The notes under the pieces were generated by a model that was given only the letters and a program-made list of their open reading frames with translations, was not told the DNA's origin and made no database searches. A program made the translations under genes and the position numbers. From AC-32 sp963736055 (GTDB lineage: Bacteria; Actinomycetota; Thermoleophilia; Gaiellales; Gaiellaceae), in NCBI GenBank assembly GCA_963736055.1, contig CAVTNM010000008.1, positions 496,001 through 560,000 of the forward strand: a stretch of 64,000 nt of DNA, in the 5' to 3' direction. Positions 1 to 8,560 of this stretch are shown here, piece by piece; the first letter of the stretch is position 1; each line of letters starts with the position of its first letter.

Positions 1-927
1 ATCCCGCCGGCGACGACGGTGCTGGACGGCCTGCAGGCCGCCGACCCGAACGTCACGTCGGTACCGACCGACCAGACCGTCTCGGATGCGCAGGTCCAGG
101 CGGCAGTCGCAGCGGCGCAGACTGCAGACGCGGCAGTGGTCGTCGTGGGCGAACGGGCGTACGCGGAGGGCCTCGGCGACCGGCCCGACCCGGTGCTCCC
201 GGTCGATCAGCAGAAGCTGATCGCCGCGCTGGAGGCAACCGGCAAGCCGGTGATCGTCGTGGTCGTCGCCGGCCGGCCGCTGGGCTTCGGCCCCGACTCG
301 ATCGTTGACGGGGCCGGCGCGATCCTGATGGCCTACCTGCCCGGCACCGAGGGCGGCGGCGCGGTGGCCGACGTGCTCTTCGGCTCGGTCAACCCGAGTG
401 GCCACCTGCCCGTGACGTGGCCCTCGGCGTCGGATCACAACGCCGGCGACTTCGACACCGGCGGCCCGTCGACCCCGGGTGACGAGCCGAAGTTCTTCGA
501 CCAGCTACCCGGGACGAACTCCGGCCCGGGCTCGGGCTACAACCCGCGCTGGCCGTTCGGCTTCGGGCTCTCGTACACGACGTTCGAGACGAGCGACCTC
601 TCTGCGTCGCCGAGCTCGGTCTCGCGTCGCGGGACCGTGACTGCAACGTTCACGGTCTCGAACACCGGTAGCCGTGACGGGACGGCGGTCGTGCCGGTCT
701 ACGTGCACCAGCCTGTGAGCACGGTGCTCGCACCGCCGCAGCGGCTGGTCGGCTGGACGAGGATCGACCTCGCCGCCGGCGCATCCCAGCCCGTGCACGT
801 CTCGTTCCCGGTCTCGGAGCTCGCGGTGACCGTCGGCGACATCGACGGCAGCGGCCCCCGTGCCGTGGAACGCGGCCAGTACCAGGTGCAGGTCGGCTCG
901 ATGAGCGCCGACTTCGCGGTCAACTGA
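1..927 (+). CDS. Glycoside hydrolase family 3 beta-glucosidase, C-terminal part (5' end outside window)
   Basis: The reading frame is already open at base 1, so the N-terminal catalytic barrel lies upstream of the window. What remains is the GH3 C-terminal alpha/beta domain (about the first 170 residues, with the run VVVVGERAYAEG and the GKPVIVVVVAGRPLG strand-loop). The turn PFGFGLSYTTFE leads into a fibronectin-III-like domain of about 100 residues that closes the protein, the usual ending of BglX-type enzymes. The family hydrolyses beta-linked glucosides or xylosides and is often secreted; a signal peptide cannot be judged here. The gene converges on the NlpC/P60 gene, with a strong hairpin between them. 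Confidence 0.9.
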   Translation: MPPATTVLDGLQAADPNVTSVPTDQTVSDAQVQAAVAAAQTADAAVVVVGERAYAEGLGDRPDPVLPVDQQKLIAALEATGKPVIVVVVAGRPLGFGPDSIVDGAGAILMAYLPGTEGGGAVADVLFGSVNPSGHLPVTWPSASDHNAGDFDTGGPSTPGDEPKFFDQLPGTNSGPGSGYNPRWPFGFGLSYTTFETSDLSASPSSVSRRGTVTATFTVSNTGSRDGTAVVPVYVHQPVSTVLAPPQRLVGWTRIDLAAGASQPVHVSFPVSELAVTVGDIDGSGPRAVERGQYQVQVGSMSADFAVN

Positions 928-937
928 CCCTCAGCGA

Positions 938-965
938 GGAGGAGGCGGGGAAACCCGCCTCCTCC
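938..965. terminator. Bidirectional terminator hairpin
   Basis: A perfect 12-bp stem (GGAGGAGGCGGG and its complement) closes a GAAA tetraloop. It lies between two convergent genes, eleven bases after one stop codon and five bases from the other, so it can end both transcripts. Confidence 0.85.
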
Positions 966-969
966 GTAA

Positions 970-1449
970 CTACTTGAGCAGACGCCGGGCGCCTGCGAAT
1001 TCGCCGCGGAGCGGCGCGAGCGGGACGTAGCGGACGCGCTCGCCCGTCTGCGGCGCCGAGATCGCGGCCTTCCTCGAGACCACGAGCTGGACGTGGCCCC
1101 CTCCCTCGGTGAAGAGCAGGTCGCCGGGCCGAAGCTGACCGAAGCGGACCGGTCGGCCAAGCTGGAGCTGGCCCCAGGACGAGTGCGGGATCGCTCTCCC
1201 GATCGAGCGGTACGCGGCATAGACGAGGCCCGAGCAATCGAAGCCCACATTGGGAGAGGCGCCGCCCCAGCTGTAGGGGACGCCGACCTGGCGGCGGGCG
1301 TAGGCGACCACCTCCCGCGCAAGCTTCCGGGCATGGGAGGCGTGGCCGGCGTGGGGAGAGGCGGGCCAGATCCGTGCCGAAAAACCGGATGCAGGGAGGG
1401 CGGCGGCGATGGTTACGGCCAGCACAAACACGAGCAGCGGGCGGCGCAT
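970..1449 (-). CDS. Secreted NlpC/P60 (C40) peptidoglycan hydrolase
   Basis: This 159-residue protein has a signal peptide (MRRPLLVFVLAVTIAAALPA) followed by a single NlpC/P60 domain. The catalytic cysteine is in DCSGL (Cys72) and the histidine in GGHVQL (His119), with GVPYSWGG before the cysteine as in the family. These enzymes cut D-gamma-glutamyl-meso-diaminopimelate or related stem-peptide bonds in the cell wall. There is no cell-wall-binding domain, so it is a minimal secreted endopeptidase. It is transcribed away from the S9 peptidase gene. Confidence 0.9.
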   Translation of the reverse strand: MRRPLLVFVLAVTIAAALPASGFSARIWPASPHAGHASHARKLAREVVAYARRQVGVPYSWGGASPNVGFDCSGLVYAAYRSIGRAIPHSSWGQLQLGRPVRFGQLRPGDLLFTEGGGHVQLVVSRKAAISAPQTGERVRYVPLAPLRGEFAGARRLLK

Positions 1450-1571
1450 CGGGCCTGCATCGGCCGCGCCAAGTCATCCTGAAGGGGAACGAGCGGCTCC
1501 CACCGACCGGCTCCGTGCGCGCGGGCGTAGTACTCATGGGCGTTCCCGCGCTTCCCGTCCGCGGGACGACG

Positions 1572-1591
1572 GATCCCTCGATCGAGGGATC
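1572..1591. promoter_or_regulatory. Perfect 20-bp palindrome in a divergent promoter region
   Basis: GATCCCTCGA followed directly by its reverse complement, with no loop. It lies in the 200-bp gap between the divergent NlpC/P60 and S9 peptidase genes, 60 bases before the peptidase start. The position and lack of a loop fit a dimeric-repressor operator better than a terminator. No regulator is identified. Confidence 0.45.
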
Positions 1592-1650
1592 GCCCCCGGC
1601 ATCCGGCTCGCGCGCCAGAACCTCGGCGCGTCGCCTAGCATCGTCCCGGC

Positions 1651-3525
1651 ATGGACGCGACCGCGGCGACAACCGGCCAGGCCACCCCCGAGCTCGTGCT
1701 GGAGCTCCTGCGGCCCGGCGAGGTCGAGCTCTCCGCCGACGGGTCGCGCATCGCGTTCGCCGTCGCGCCGTCGTTCCGGGAGCAGGGCAAGCCGTTCGAG
1801 ACTCGGCTCTGGGTCGGCGACGTGGGCGGCGAGCTCCGGCAGCGCGAGGCCGGTTCGCTCCCGCGCTTCTCGCCGGACGGCTCGCGGCTCGCCTTCGCAT
1901 CCGACCGCGGCCACGAGGGGCGGCTCTCGCTCTGGGTCGACGACGAGGAGCTCGGCGAGATCCCGGGCTCGGTCGAGGAGATCCACTGGTCGCCCGACGG
2001 CGCTCGGCTGCTCGTGCTCGCCGCCGACCTCGGGGCCGACCGGGCCGGTGCGGACTCGGCGACGAAGGTCGCGGAGGCGGGCGCGGAAGCCCAGGATCCG
2101 AAGGTCTTCCGGCCGGGGAAGTTCTGGCGGCGGCTCTGGCTCGTCGACGCCGCGACGGGCGAGACCCGCGACGTCACGCCGGAGGGCGTCAACGTGTTCG
2201 AGCTCGGCTGGGCCGGCGGAAAGGTCGCGGCGGTCTGCACCGACGAGCCCTCGGAGAGCGCCTGGTACGACGCCTGGGTCGGCCTGATCGACCTCGACGC
2301 GCGCTCGGTCGAGCGCGTCCACACCCCGAAGTGGCAGCTCCAGGCGCCGCGGATCTCCCCCGGCGGGCGGGTCGCGTTCATCGAAGGCTTCTCCTCCGAC
2401 CGCGGCACGCTCACGGGCACCGTCCACCTCCTCAAGCATGGCCCGATCGCGCCCGAGCTCGACGCAACGTGGATCGACTTCGCCGACGAGGAGACGCTCC
2501 TGGTCGCAGGCTGGCGCGGTGCGGGCTCGTTTGCCGGCCGCCTCTCGCTCGACGGCTCCTTCGAGGAGCTCGCGGGCGGGGAGGCCACGATCGGGCCAAG
2601 GTTCGGGCCGAAGGTGGCCGTCAGCGCGGACGGCTCACGGGTCGCCTCCGCCTTCGAAAGCGCCGAGGCGGCGCCCGAGGTCGTGCTCTGGGAGGAAGGC
2701 GAGCCACAGGCCCTGACGAGCCTGAACGCCGACGTTGCGCCGAGGATCGAACCGCTCGAGTGGCGCACCCACCGCTGGGAGTCGTTCGACGGGCTCGAGA
2801 TCGAGGGCCTCCTGGCGGTCCCGCGCGACCGCGGGAACGGGCCGCTGCCGCTCGTGGTGCTCGTCCACGGCGGACCGACCGCCTCTTGGTCGTGGATGTT
2901 CGCGCCGGCGTACGGCCTACCGCAGATCCTGGCGGCCGCAGGCTACGCGACGCTCTTCCCGAATGTCCGTGGCAGCGTCGGCCGCGGGGCGGAGTTCGCA
3001 GAGGCGAACCTCGGCGACATGGGCGGCGGCGACCTCCAGGACATCCTCACCGGCATCGACTCGCTCGTCAGGGACGGGATCGTCGACGACAAGCGCGTGG
3101 CGATCACCGGCGGCAGCTACGGCGGGTTCATGTCCTCCTGGGCGGTCACCCAGACCGACCGTTTCGCTGCGGCTATCCCGTTCGCGGTCGTGACCAACTG
3201 GGTCAGCTTCCACTCGACCACCAACATCGGCCAGTTCGACAAGCTCTTCCTCCAGGCCGACCCGTACGACGCGGAGGGCGAGTACACGCGGCGCTCGCCC
3301 GTCTACCACGCGGACAAGTGCCGGACGCCGACGCTGATCCTCCACGGCGAGGACGACCTCTGCACCCCGCTGCCGCAGGCGCTCGAGTTCTACAACGCGC
3401 TCGTCGAGGCGGGGTGCGAGACGGAGCTCGTCGTCTACCCGCGCGAGGGCCACGGCTGGACGGAGCGCGAGCACCAGATCGACGCGTGGAACCGCCTGCG
3501 CGACTGGCTCGCGCGGTATCTGTAG
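1651..3525 (+). CDS. S9 family prolyl oligopeptidase / acylaminoacyl-peptidase
   Basis: The 624-residue protein has an N-terminal seven-bladed beta-propeller (about residues 15-370, WD-like repeats such as SPDGSRLAFASDR and SPDGARLLVLAAD) and a C-terminal alpha/beta hydrolase domain. The nucleophile elbow is GGSYGG (Ser489), with the oxyanion region VLVHGGP, the acid in GEDDLCTP and the histidine in REGHGW, so the triad is intact. Family members release N-terminal residues from short peptides in the cytoplasm. There is no signal peptide. The ATG start follows a divergent promoter region holding a 20-bp palindrome. Confidence 0.93.
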   Translation: MDATAATTGQATPELVLELLRPGEVELSADGSRIAFAVAPSFREQGKPFETRLWVGDVGGELRQREAGSLPRFSPDGSRLAFASDRGHEGRLSLWVDDEELGEIPGSVEEIHWSPDGARLLVLAADLGADRAGADSATKVAEAGAEAQDPKVFRPGKFWRRLWLVDAATGETRDVTPEGVNVFELGWAGGKVAAVCTDEPSESAWYDAWVGLIDLDARSVERVHTPKWQLQAPRISPGGRVAFIEGFSSDRGTLTGTVHLLKHGPIAPELDATWIDFADEETLLVAGWRGAGSFAGRLSLDGSFEELAGGEATIGPRFGPKVAVSADGSRVASAFESAEAAPEVVLWEEGEPQALTSLNADVAPRIEPLEWRTHRWESFDGLEIEGLLAVPRDRGNGPLPLVVLVHGGPTASWSWMFAPAYGLPQILAAAGYATLFPNVRGSVGRGAEFAEANLGDMGGGDLQDILTGIDSLVRDGIVDDKRVAITGGSYGGFMSSWAVTQTDRFAAAIPFAVVTNWVSFHSTTNIGQFDKLFLQADPYDAEGEYTRRSPVYHADKCRTPTLILHGEDDLCTPLPQALEFYNALVEAGCETELVVYPREGHGWTEREHQIDAWNRLRDWLARYL

Positions 3526-3556
3526 CTCGCCGTCGCCCGTAAGGGCAAGAGCGCGA

Positions 3557-4588
3557 CTAGTTCTGCGCAGAAACGCTGCTCTCGGCGTCGCCGCCTTCGA
3601 CGTCGATCGGCCCGAGGAACCGCGCGACCGCCGCCGTCCGAGTCTTCACGCCCAGCTTGGCGTAGATGTGCTCGAGATGCTTGGCGACCGTACTCGGAGC
3701 TAGCCAGAGTAGGCGCGCGATCTGCGTGTTCGTCTTGCCGCGCGCGACCCACGTGAGCACCTCGCGTTCACGCGCGGTCAGGTCCACGTCAGGCCTGGCC
3801 TCCTCCAGGAGCAATGCATCGCCGACTCGCTCGATGATCAGCCGGCGCTCTCCGAGGCGGTGGATGAGCGGAACCCGGCTCCCGGACTCGAGCCATTCGA
3901 CGAGCGACTGATCCGGGGCGAACTCGCGCAGGAGCCGGCGCGCCGGCCCCGAGGCGTACTCGACCTGGTCGCGGGGGCCGAGCAGGATCACCCCGCGGGA
4001 CTCCCGCGCCTCAGCCTGATCGAGGCCGACGAGTGCTGCCGCCAGCTTGCGCCGTGTCCGTGCGGACTGCCAGAGCCGGCCGAGGTGGGGCTGGAGAAGA
4101 TCGAGGACGAGCCGGTCGCGCTCGCTGAAGGCGCCCTTGGCCCGCCCGAACTGGAACGACTTCATGTGGGACGGCGGCGAGGGGATGTCGACTTCGAGCT
4201 GGTGCTCGACCCCGAAGGGGTGAAGCGCGATCTCGTAGAAACGAGTCCGGTGGAGCTCGCGTTGAGTGAGGAAGTCCGAGACCATTAGCGCCCTGAAGTC
4301 TCCCTGCAGGCGGCGCAGGCCCACGGGGCTCTCGTACAGCTCGACGACGTAGAAGTCCTCGAAGCAGTCCCCATTCCACATGTCCGGGTCGCCTGGCCTG
4401 TCGACCTCGAGCAAGTGGCGCGGTACGTCATCGTGCTCGCCGTAGAAGATCCAGTCGGCCCGAACGAGCTCGCCCAGTTCGACGAGCAGGTCGCCTGTGA
4501 AGGGCTCGTTGCCGCCGAGGCTCTCGGCCTCGCCGACGAAGCGGAGCAGCCGCTCCGCGTCACCTCTCGCAAGGGCAGGCACGGCCAC
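3557..4588 (-). CDS. LuxR-family transcriptional regulator
   Basis: This 343-residue protein ends in a LuxR-type helix-turn-helix (about residues 270-330; LTAREREVLTWVARGKTNTQIA, then STVAKHLEHIYAKLGVKTRT). The first 250 residues look like a GAF-type sensory region, but no ligand residues can be named. There is no receiver aspartate motif, so it is probably not a response regulator. It is transcribed divergently from the haloperoxidase gene, which is its most likely target. It converges on the S9 peptidase gene with about 30 bases between stops. Confidence 0.85.
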   Translation of the reverse strand: MAVPALARGDAERLLRFVGEAESLGGNEPFTGDLLVELGELVRADWIFYGEHDDVPRHLLEVDRPGDPDMWNGDCFEDFYVVELYESPVGLRRLQGDFRALMVSDFLTQRELHRTRFYEIALHPFGVEHQLEVDIPSPPSHMKSFQFGRAKGAFSERDRLVLDLLQPHLGRLWQSARTRRKLAAALVGLDQAEARESRGVILLGPRDQVEYASGPARRLLREFAPDQSLVEWLESGSRVPLIHRLGERRLIIERVGDALLLEEARPDVDLTAREREVLTWVARGKTNTQIARLLWLAPSTVAKHLEHIYAKLGVKTRTAAVARFLGPIDVEGGDAESSVSAQN

Positions 4589-4703
4589 CCAAAGATACGC
4601 CGATTCACGTATGGACTCCAGCGGCGCCCGGGCGAAGCATGGCTGGTGGACGAATCGGCCAGGCCGTCATCGGCGAGCCGGCCGCGCAAGGAGGAGGCGA
4701 ACG

Positions 4704-6083
4704 ATGCATGTGATCCATCAAATCCGCAGGATTCGACTGCTTGGCCTTGCACTGTGCCTCGCGGCAGGAGTGTTTCTCACGAGCGCGACGGCGTCTCAAC
4801 CGGCGTCGGGAGCGAACGCTGTGATTGCCTGGAACGCGAACGCGGGCGATGCAACGATCGCTGCCTGCTTCCTGGGGGGCTACGGGCCTCAGGAAGCGCG
4901 CATGTACGCGATGATGCACGTGGCGATCCACGACGCGCTGAACGGCATCGACCGGCGCTCACGTCCTTATGCAGCGAGCCTGACCGCGGCACCCGGAGCG
5001 TCTCCAGACGCCGCGGTGGCGGCAGCCGCTCGTGACGTACTGGTCCCGGTTCTCGGCTCGTTCTCGTTCTTTCTCCCCGCGAATTGCATCAACGCAGCCA
5101 TCGCCAGCGTGGAAGCCGATTACGCTGCGGCGATCGGGGCGATCCCGGACGGGACGGCAAAGACACGGGGCATCGCTCTAGGAGGGGCGGCCGCCGCAGC
5201 GATCCTGGCCCTGCGTTCCGCGGACGGCTTCGACACGCCGCCGACGGATCCTGACTACCAGGAGGGCAGCGCCCCCGGCGAGTACCGCTACACGCCGGGG
5301 ACTCCCTTCGCCTTCGCCCCACATCTGGGCGAAGACCTAACCCCGTTCGTGATGAAGAGCGGCTCGCAGTTCCGCCCGGGCCCGCCCTACCCGCTGACCA
5401 GCCGCAAGTACGCCGCGGACGTCAACGAGGTTCAGCGCCTCGGCGGCGATGACGTCACCACTCCCAGCGCCCGCACAGAGGAACAAACCGAGATCGCCCT
5501 GTTCTGGGTCGACAGCTCGCCGCTCATGTGGAACCGGTTTGCCCGCGCGACCGCGACTACCGAGGGACTCGACCTCTGGGAAAGTGCGCGACTGTTCGGC
5601 CTGCTGAACCTGGCCATGACGGATGGCTACATCGGCACTTTCGAGGCCAAGTACCACTACCGCTTCTGGCGACCGGTCACCGCTATCCGGCTGGCCGACA
5701 TCGACGGTAACGCGGCAACGACTGCCGACCCGACATGGACCCCGTTGGTCGAGACCCCGCCCATCCCGGACTACGACTCAGGGCACGCCGTCGAAGGCGG
5801 AACCGCGTCGCAAGTTCTGAAGCGGTTCTTCCACACCGACACGATGAGCTTCTCGGCCTGCAGCTTCACACTGCCCCCGGGACAGAGGTGCAGCGACGCC
5901 TCGCCGACGCTCCGCCACTTCGCCAGCTTCTCCCAGGCGGCCGACGAGAACGCTGTCTCCCGCATCTACGTCGGCTTCCACTTCCGCGACGCGGTTGTGA
6001 CGGGAACGAAGCACGGCGAGAAGATCGGCAACCGGGCGGTCAACCGCTTCCTGCGACCCATGCACGCAGGCGCTCGCCCCTGA
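4704..6083 (+). CDS. Vanadium-dependent haloperoxidase-like protein (PAP2 fold), secreted
   Basis: The ATG is chosen because GGAGGAGG lies directly upstream; the open frame extends further 5' but without a ribosome site. The 459-residue product has a signal peptide (LLGLALCLAAGVFLTSATAS). Vanadate-site motifs of the haloperoxidase/PAP2 superfamily are present in order: KYHYRFWRP, PDYDSGHAV, and a late RIYVGFHFRDAV carrying the final Arg/His. Family members oxidise halides with peroxide or act as acid phosphatases; sequence alone does not separate these. It is followed by a strong hairpin. Confidence 0.88.
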   Translation: MHVIHQIRRIRLLGLALCLAAGVFLTSATASQPASGANAVIAWNANAGDATIAACFLGGYGPQEARMYAMMHVAIHDALNGIDRRSRPYAASLTAAPGASPDAAVAAAARDVLVPVLGSFSFFLPANCINAAIASVEADYAAAIGAIPDGTAKTRGIALGGAAAAAILALRSADGFDTPPTDPDYQEGSAPGEYRYTPGTPFAFAPHLGEDLTPFVMKSGSQFRPGPPYPLTSRKYAADVNEVQRLGGDDVTTPSARTEEQTEIALFWVDSSPLMWNRFARATATTEGLDLWESARLFGLLNLAMTDGYIGTFEAKYHYRFWRPVTAIRLADIDGNAATTADPTWTPLVETPPIPDYDSGHAVEGGTASQVLKRFFHTDTMSFSACSFTLPPGQRCSDASPTLRHFASFSQAADENAVSRIYVGFHFRDAVVTGTKHGEKIGNRAVNRFLRPMHAGARP

Positions 6084-6111
6084 TCCGCATCAAGCACGAA
6101 TCGGCAGCATG

Positions 6112-6145
6112 GCATCGGGCCGCTCACTCGTGGGCGGCCCGATGC
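6112..6145 (+). terminator. Terminator hairpin after the haloperoxidase gene
   Basis: A perfect 12-bp stem (GCATCGGGCCGC / complement) with a 10-base loop starts 28 bases after the stop codon. The tail is only weakly T-rich, as is common in GC-rich actinobacteria. Confidence 0.75.
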
Positions 6146-6202
6146 GCGTCCTGTTGCCTAACCCTCGGGCCGCCGGGCGCGCAAGCGCAGCAGGACGAGA
6201 TG

Positions 6203-6445
6203 TCAGGAAAACGCGGGGACGACTTCGTCGTTGATCAGCCGGAGCTGCTCGCTCAGGGTCGGGAGCCCGACTACAGCGCGGCCGGACCACCTCCGAACGA
6301 GAAACGGATCCGCGAGCCCGACTGCGATGTGGTTGTAGCCGTTGCCGACGAAGTCTCGGCGGATCCGCGCGATCCATTCCTCCTGCGTGCCGGCCAGCGA
6401 CAGCCGCTCGCCGACATCGAGGGGCACGAGCGCAAGCGCTCCATC
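6203..6445 (-). pseudogene. C-terminal remnant of an LLM-class (F420/flavin) oxidoreductase
   Basis: About 78 residues resemble the last strand-helix units of luciferase-like oxidoreductases: LAGTQEEWIARIRRDF, NHIAVGLADPF, and an ending LRLINDEVVPAFS. The rest of the roughly 300-residue protein is missing, and the frame further upstream is low-complexity sequence unrelated to the family. The break falls beside a 23-bp palindrome. The organism makes F420 (operon at 45.5-48.3 kb), so a former F420-dependent enzyme is plausible, but the cofactor cannot be told from this fragment. Confidence 0.65.
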
Positions 6446-6463
6446 GACGTCCCCGTAAGAACA

Positions 6464-6486
6464 GTGACAGTCACTGTGACTGTCAC
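6464..6486. repeat. Perfect 23-bp palindrome (11-bp arms, single central base)
   Basis: The arm GTGACAGTCAC is mirrored exactly around one central T. The format (odd length, one central base, ACAGTC in the arm) resembles the GTAACAG-type palindromes at 36, 47 and 58 kb, but the sequence differs. It sits at the truncated end of the LLM remnant and about 120 bases before the SDR gene. Confidence 0.7.
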
Positions 6487-6603
6487 CGAAGCTTCCGGAA
6501 CTCGTTGCTCTAGGGCTGCCACAACTCTCGCTGCGGTGCGATCCGACGGTTGCTAGAGCCCCGTTGCCGTGACACGATCTCGCGCCACCAGAGGGAGGGT
6601 GGC

Positions 6604-7487
6604 GTGGAAACGACCTGGAATGACGGTCATCGCTTCTCGGGGCGCGTTGCGCTCGTGACCGGTGCTGGTGGGACGCTGGGTGGAGCGGTTGCACGCGGGT
6701 TCGGCCAAGAGGGGGCCTCGGTGCTCGTCGGCTACCGGCGATCGCAGGCGGAAGCCGAGTCGGCAGTGGCCGAGATCGTGGCTGCGGGCGGCGCCGCCTC
6801 TGCTCATCAGCTCGACGTCACCGATCAAGGTTCGGTAGATCGCTTCGTCGAACAGGCAAACACCTCGTACGGGCGGATCGACGTGCTGGTGAACACGGCC
6901 GGGCGGATCGACGAGGAGGACACCGTTCGTTTCGAGCACATGAGCGCCGACGCGGCCACGGCGCTGCTCGAGGTTGATGTGATCGGCGCCATGCGGATGT
7001 GCCACGCCGTGATCCCGCCCAAGCGGCGCAACGGCTGTGGCGCGATCATCAACTTCTCGAGCACCTACGGCAACGGCGTCAACCCCGAGAACCCGATCAA
7101 CTGGGTGCCGGTCACCTACTGCGCCGCGAAGGGCGCCATCCGAGGTCTCACGACGTCTCTAGCACGAGACGTCGCACCCGAGATCGCGTCAACGCCTTCG
7201 CGCCCGATCCCATCTCCGGCAACTGGGAGCAGGAGTGGGGCGTCGCCCCCGAGCACATCGAAGAGGCCAAGGCGATGAACACGATGAAGCGCTTTGACGA
7301 CCCCCGCGAGATCGCGGAAACAGTCCTCTTCCTCGCCTCGGATGCCGGGAGCCGGGGCTGGGCGCCTAGGCTCTACGGCCGGCCGACGCCCACGGCCAAG
7401 GGGAGAGAGCCGTTTGCCCCGACTCGGTCCCATTATCGGCCGCAAGACCGGGCGGCGTTCAGCGAAGTGGGGTGGTCAGCACCGTAG
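6604..7487 (+). pseudogene. SDR-family oxidoreductase with frame change and degraded C-terminus
   Basis: A GTG start after GAGGGAGG gives a classical short-chain dehydrogenase: nucleotide motif TGAGGTLGGAVA, NTAG, catalytic Ser in NFSSTYG and the YxxxK pair in YCAAKGA. Near 7185 the frame changes. Family sequence resumes as RVNAFAPDPISGNWEQEWG and DDPREIAETVLFLASDAGS in another frame. The expected final VTGxxxxVDGG strand is not recognisable, and the frame ends inside a terminator hairpin. The gene is therefore either decayed or hit by more than one indel. The substrate is unknown. Confidence 0.7.
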
Positions 7488-7500
7488 AGCTGACCACCCC
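7469..7500 (+). terminator. Terminator hairpin after the SDR gene
   Basis: A perfect 12-bp stem (GGGGTGGTCAGC / complement) with an 8-base loop. The damaged SDR frame runs into it, which suggests that the original SDR stop codon lay upstream of it. Confidence 0.75.
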
Positions 7501-7627
7501 GACAGTAATTGAGGAGCGAATCGCGGCCCTCGAAAGTCCAGAAAACACGAGGTTAGGGGCCCCGAGACGAGCCGAACCCCCAAGACGCTTCCCAGGGACT
7601 CGGACCCGGCCGCGCCACCGCGCCTCT

Positions 7628-7732
7628 TTAGGCCCTTCGCGCGAAATAGACGATGAGGACGATGAGCAGGATGATGACCAGAAGGCCAATCAGTCCGTAG
7701 CCGGTTCCAGCAATCGCGAGCATGGCGAGCAT
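7628..7732 (-). CDS. Small single-pass membrane protein (34 aa)
   Basis: This short frame begins with ATG seven bases after a strong AAGGAGG. It encodes a 34-residue peptide that is almost entirely one hydrophobic helix (LIGLLVIILLIVLIVYF) ending in a positive tail ARRA. The composition is like small hydrophobic proteins of the lmo0937/DUF5670 type, but I do not claim membership. The positive C-terminus suggests an outside-in topology. No partner is evident. Confidence 0.6.
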   Translation of the reverse strand: MLAMLAIAGTGYGLIGLLVIILLIVLIVYFARRA

Positions 7733-8035
7733 GGTGCCTCCTTGTGATTTGGCTTAGGGAGACTGCTGAGGAAAAAAGGCGGCCAACGCTCTCCCAAGAC
7801 GCCAGCCGCCCCTACTCGCTCCATAAGGGTGCAGGCGAGCGCTGATCCCCAGCCCTTGCGCTCCATGCTCTGCAGACCCCTTCTCAGCCAGGTAGGCGCG
7901 AGTGGATAGTGAATTGCCGTTTCCGCAGAACAGCAAACTCAGCCTGTTGCTGCGCTCAGATGTTGGCGGCGAGGGGCCGCGATCACAACGATGAGCGCGC
8001 GGCCGCCGCCATCGCTCGATCGTAGTCAGGAAAGC
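7733..8035. other. Gene-free stretch
   Basis: I see no convincing coding sequence, RNA gene or repeat here. It contains the ribosome site and presumably the promoter of the small membrane protein. Short frames in it lack ribosome sites and family features. Confidence 0.5.
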
Positions 8036-8063
8036 GTGAAGCCCCGCCGAGGCGGGGCTTCAC
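8036..8063 (-). terminator. Terminator hairpin after the PRC-barrel gene
   Basis: GTGAAGCCCCGCC pairs exactly with GGCGGGGCTTCAC, giving a very tight stem-loop. It starts 14 bases past the stop codon of the minus-strand PRC-barrel gene. Confidence 0.85.
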
Positions 8064-8077
8064 GGGACGCACAGGAG

Positions 8078-8443
8078 CTAGAAGCGCTCCCCGGTCCGCA
8101 TGCCGGCTCGGTCGCCGTAGTAGCCGCCAAGCTCGTCGCGGTAACGCTGGTCGCGGTACGTCTGCTCGTCGAACTCCGGAGCGTTCTTGATCTCGTCCTT
8201 CGTGCGGCTGACGAAGATCGTCTCCGCGTCCGGGTCGATGTCGGTGATCAGACCGGCCGGAAGCAGGACCTTCTTGCCGAAGATCCAGGGGCCGGTGTCG
8301 ACCACGATGAAGCTGCCGCCGGCGTCTTTCGTCGCTTCGTCCACCTTGCCGATGCTGCCGTCGAGTGCCTCGACCTTGAAGCCGCTCAAGTCGAGGTTCA
8401 ACGGCGCCTCGACCACGAAGGTCCACATCTCAGTGGTTGCCAT
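8078..8443 (-). CDS. PRC-barrel domain protein
   Basis: The start MATTEMW is chosen because GGAGG lies nine bases upstream; a longer frame exists but its extra residues are basic and unconserved in character. The 121-residue product has one PRC-barrel (about residues 15-80: FKVEALDGSIGKVDEAT, FIVVDTG, KKVLLPAGLI). A charged tail rich in Tyr, Asp and Arg (EQTYRDQRYRDELGGYYGDR) follows. Such proteins are abundant in actinobacteria and are linked to stress or RNA metabolism, without a defined reaction. Confidence 0.85.
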   Translation of the reverse strand: MATTEMWTFVVEAPLNLDLSGFKVEALDGSIGKVDEATKDAGGSFIVVDTGPWIFGKKVLLPAGLITDIDPDAETIFVSRTKDEIKNAPEFDEQTYRDQRYRDELGGYYGDRAGMRTGERF

Positions 8444-8560
8444 GAACACACCTCCATCCGAGGCTGTGCCTCGGGCTCGTTTGCGTGACCGTTCCTCAGC
8501 TTGGGTACCCGGGCACGCAGAGCCCAAACGCCTGTTTTTCGCATGGTTGAGCGGAAATAG

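Noticed and set aside
1374..3542. 722-residue frame over the S9 peptidase gene
   Set aside because: Arginine-rich shadow of the real peptidase frame, which has an intact catalytic triad.
7754..7936. 60-residue minus-strand frame in the 7.7-8.0 kb gap
   Set aside because: No ribosome site, no hydrophobic or domain pattern.
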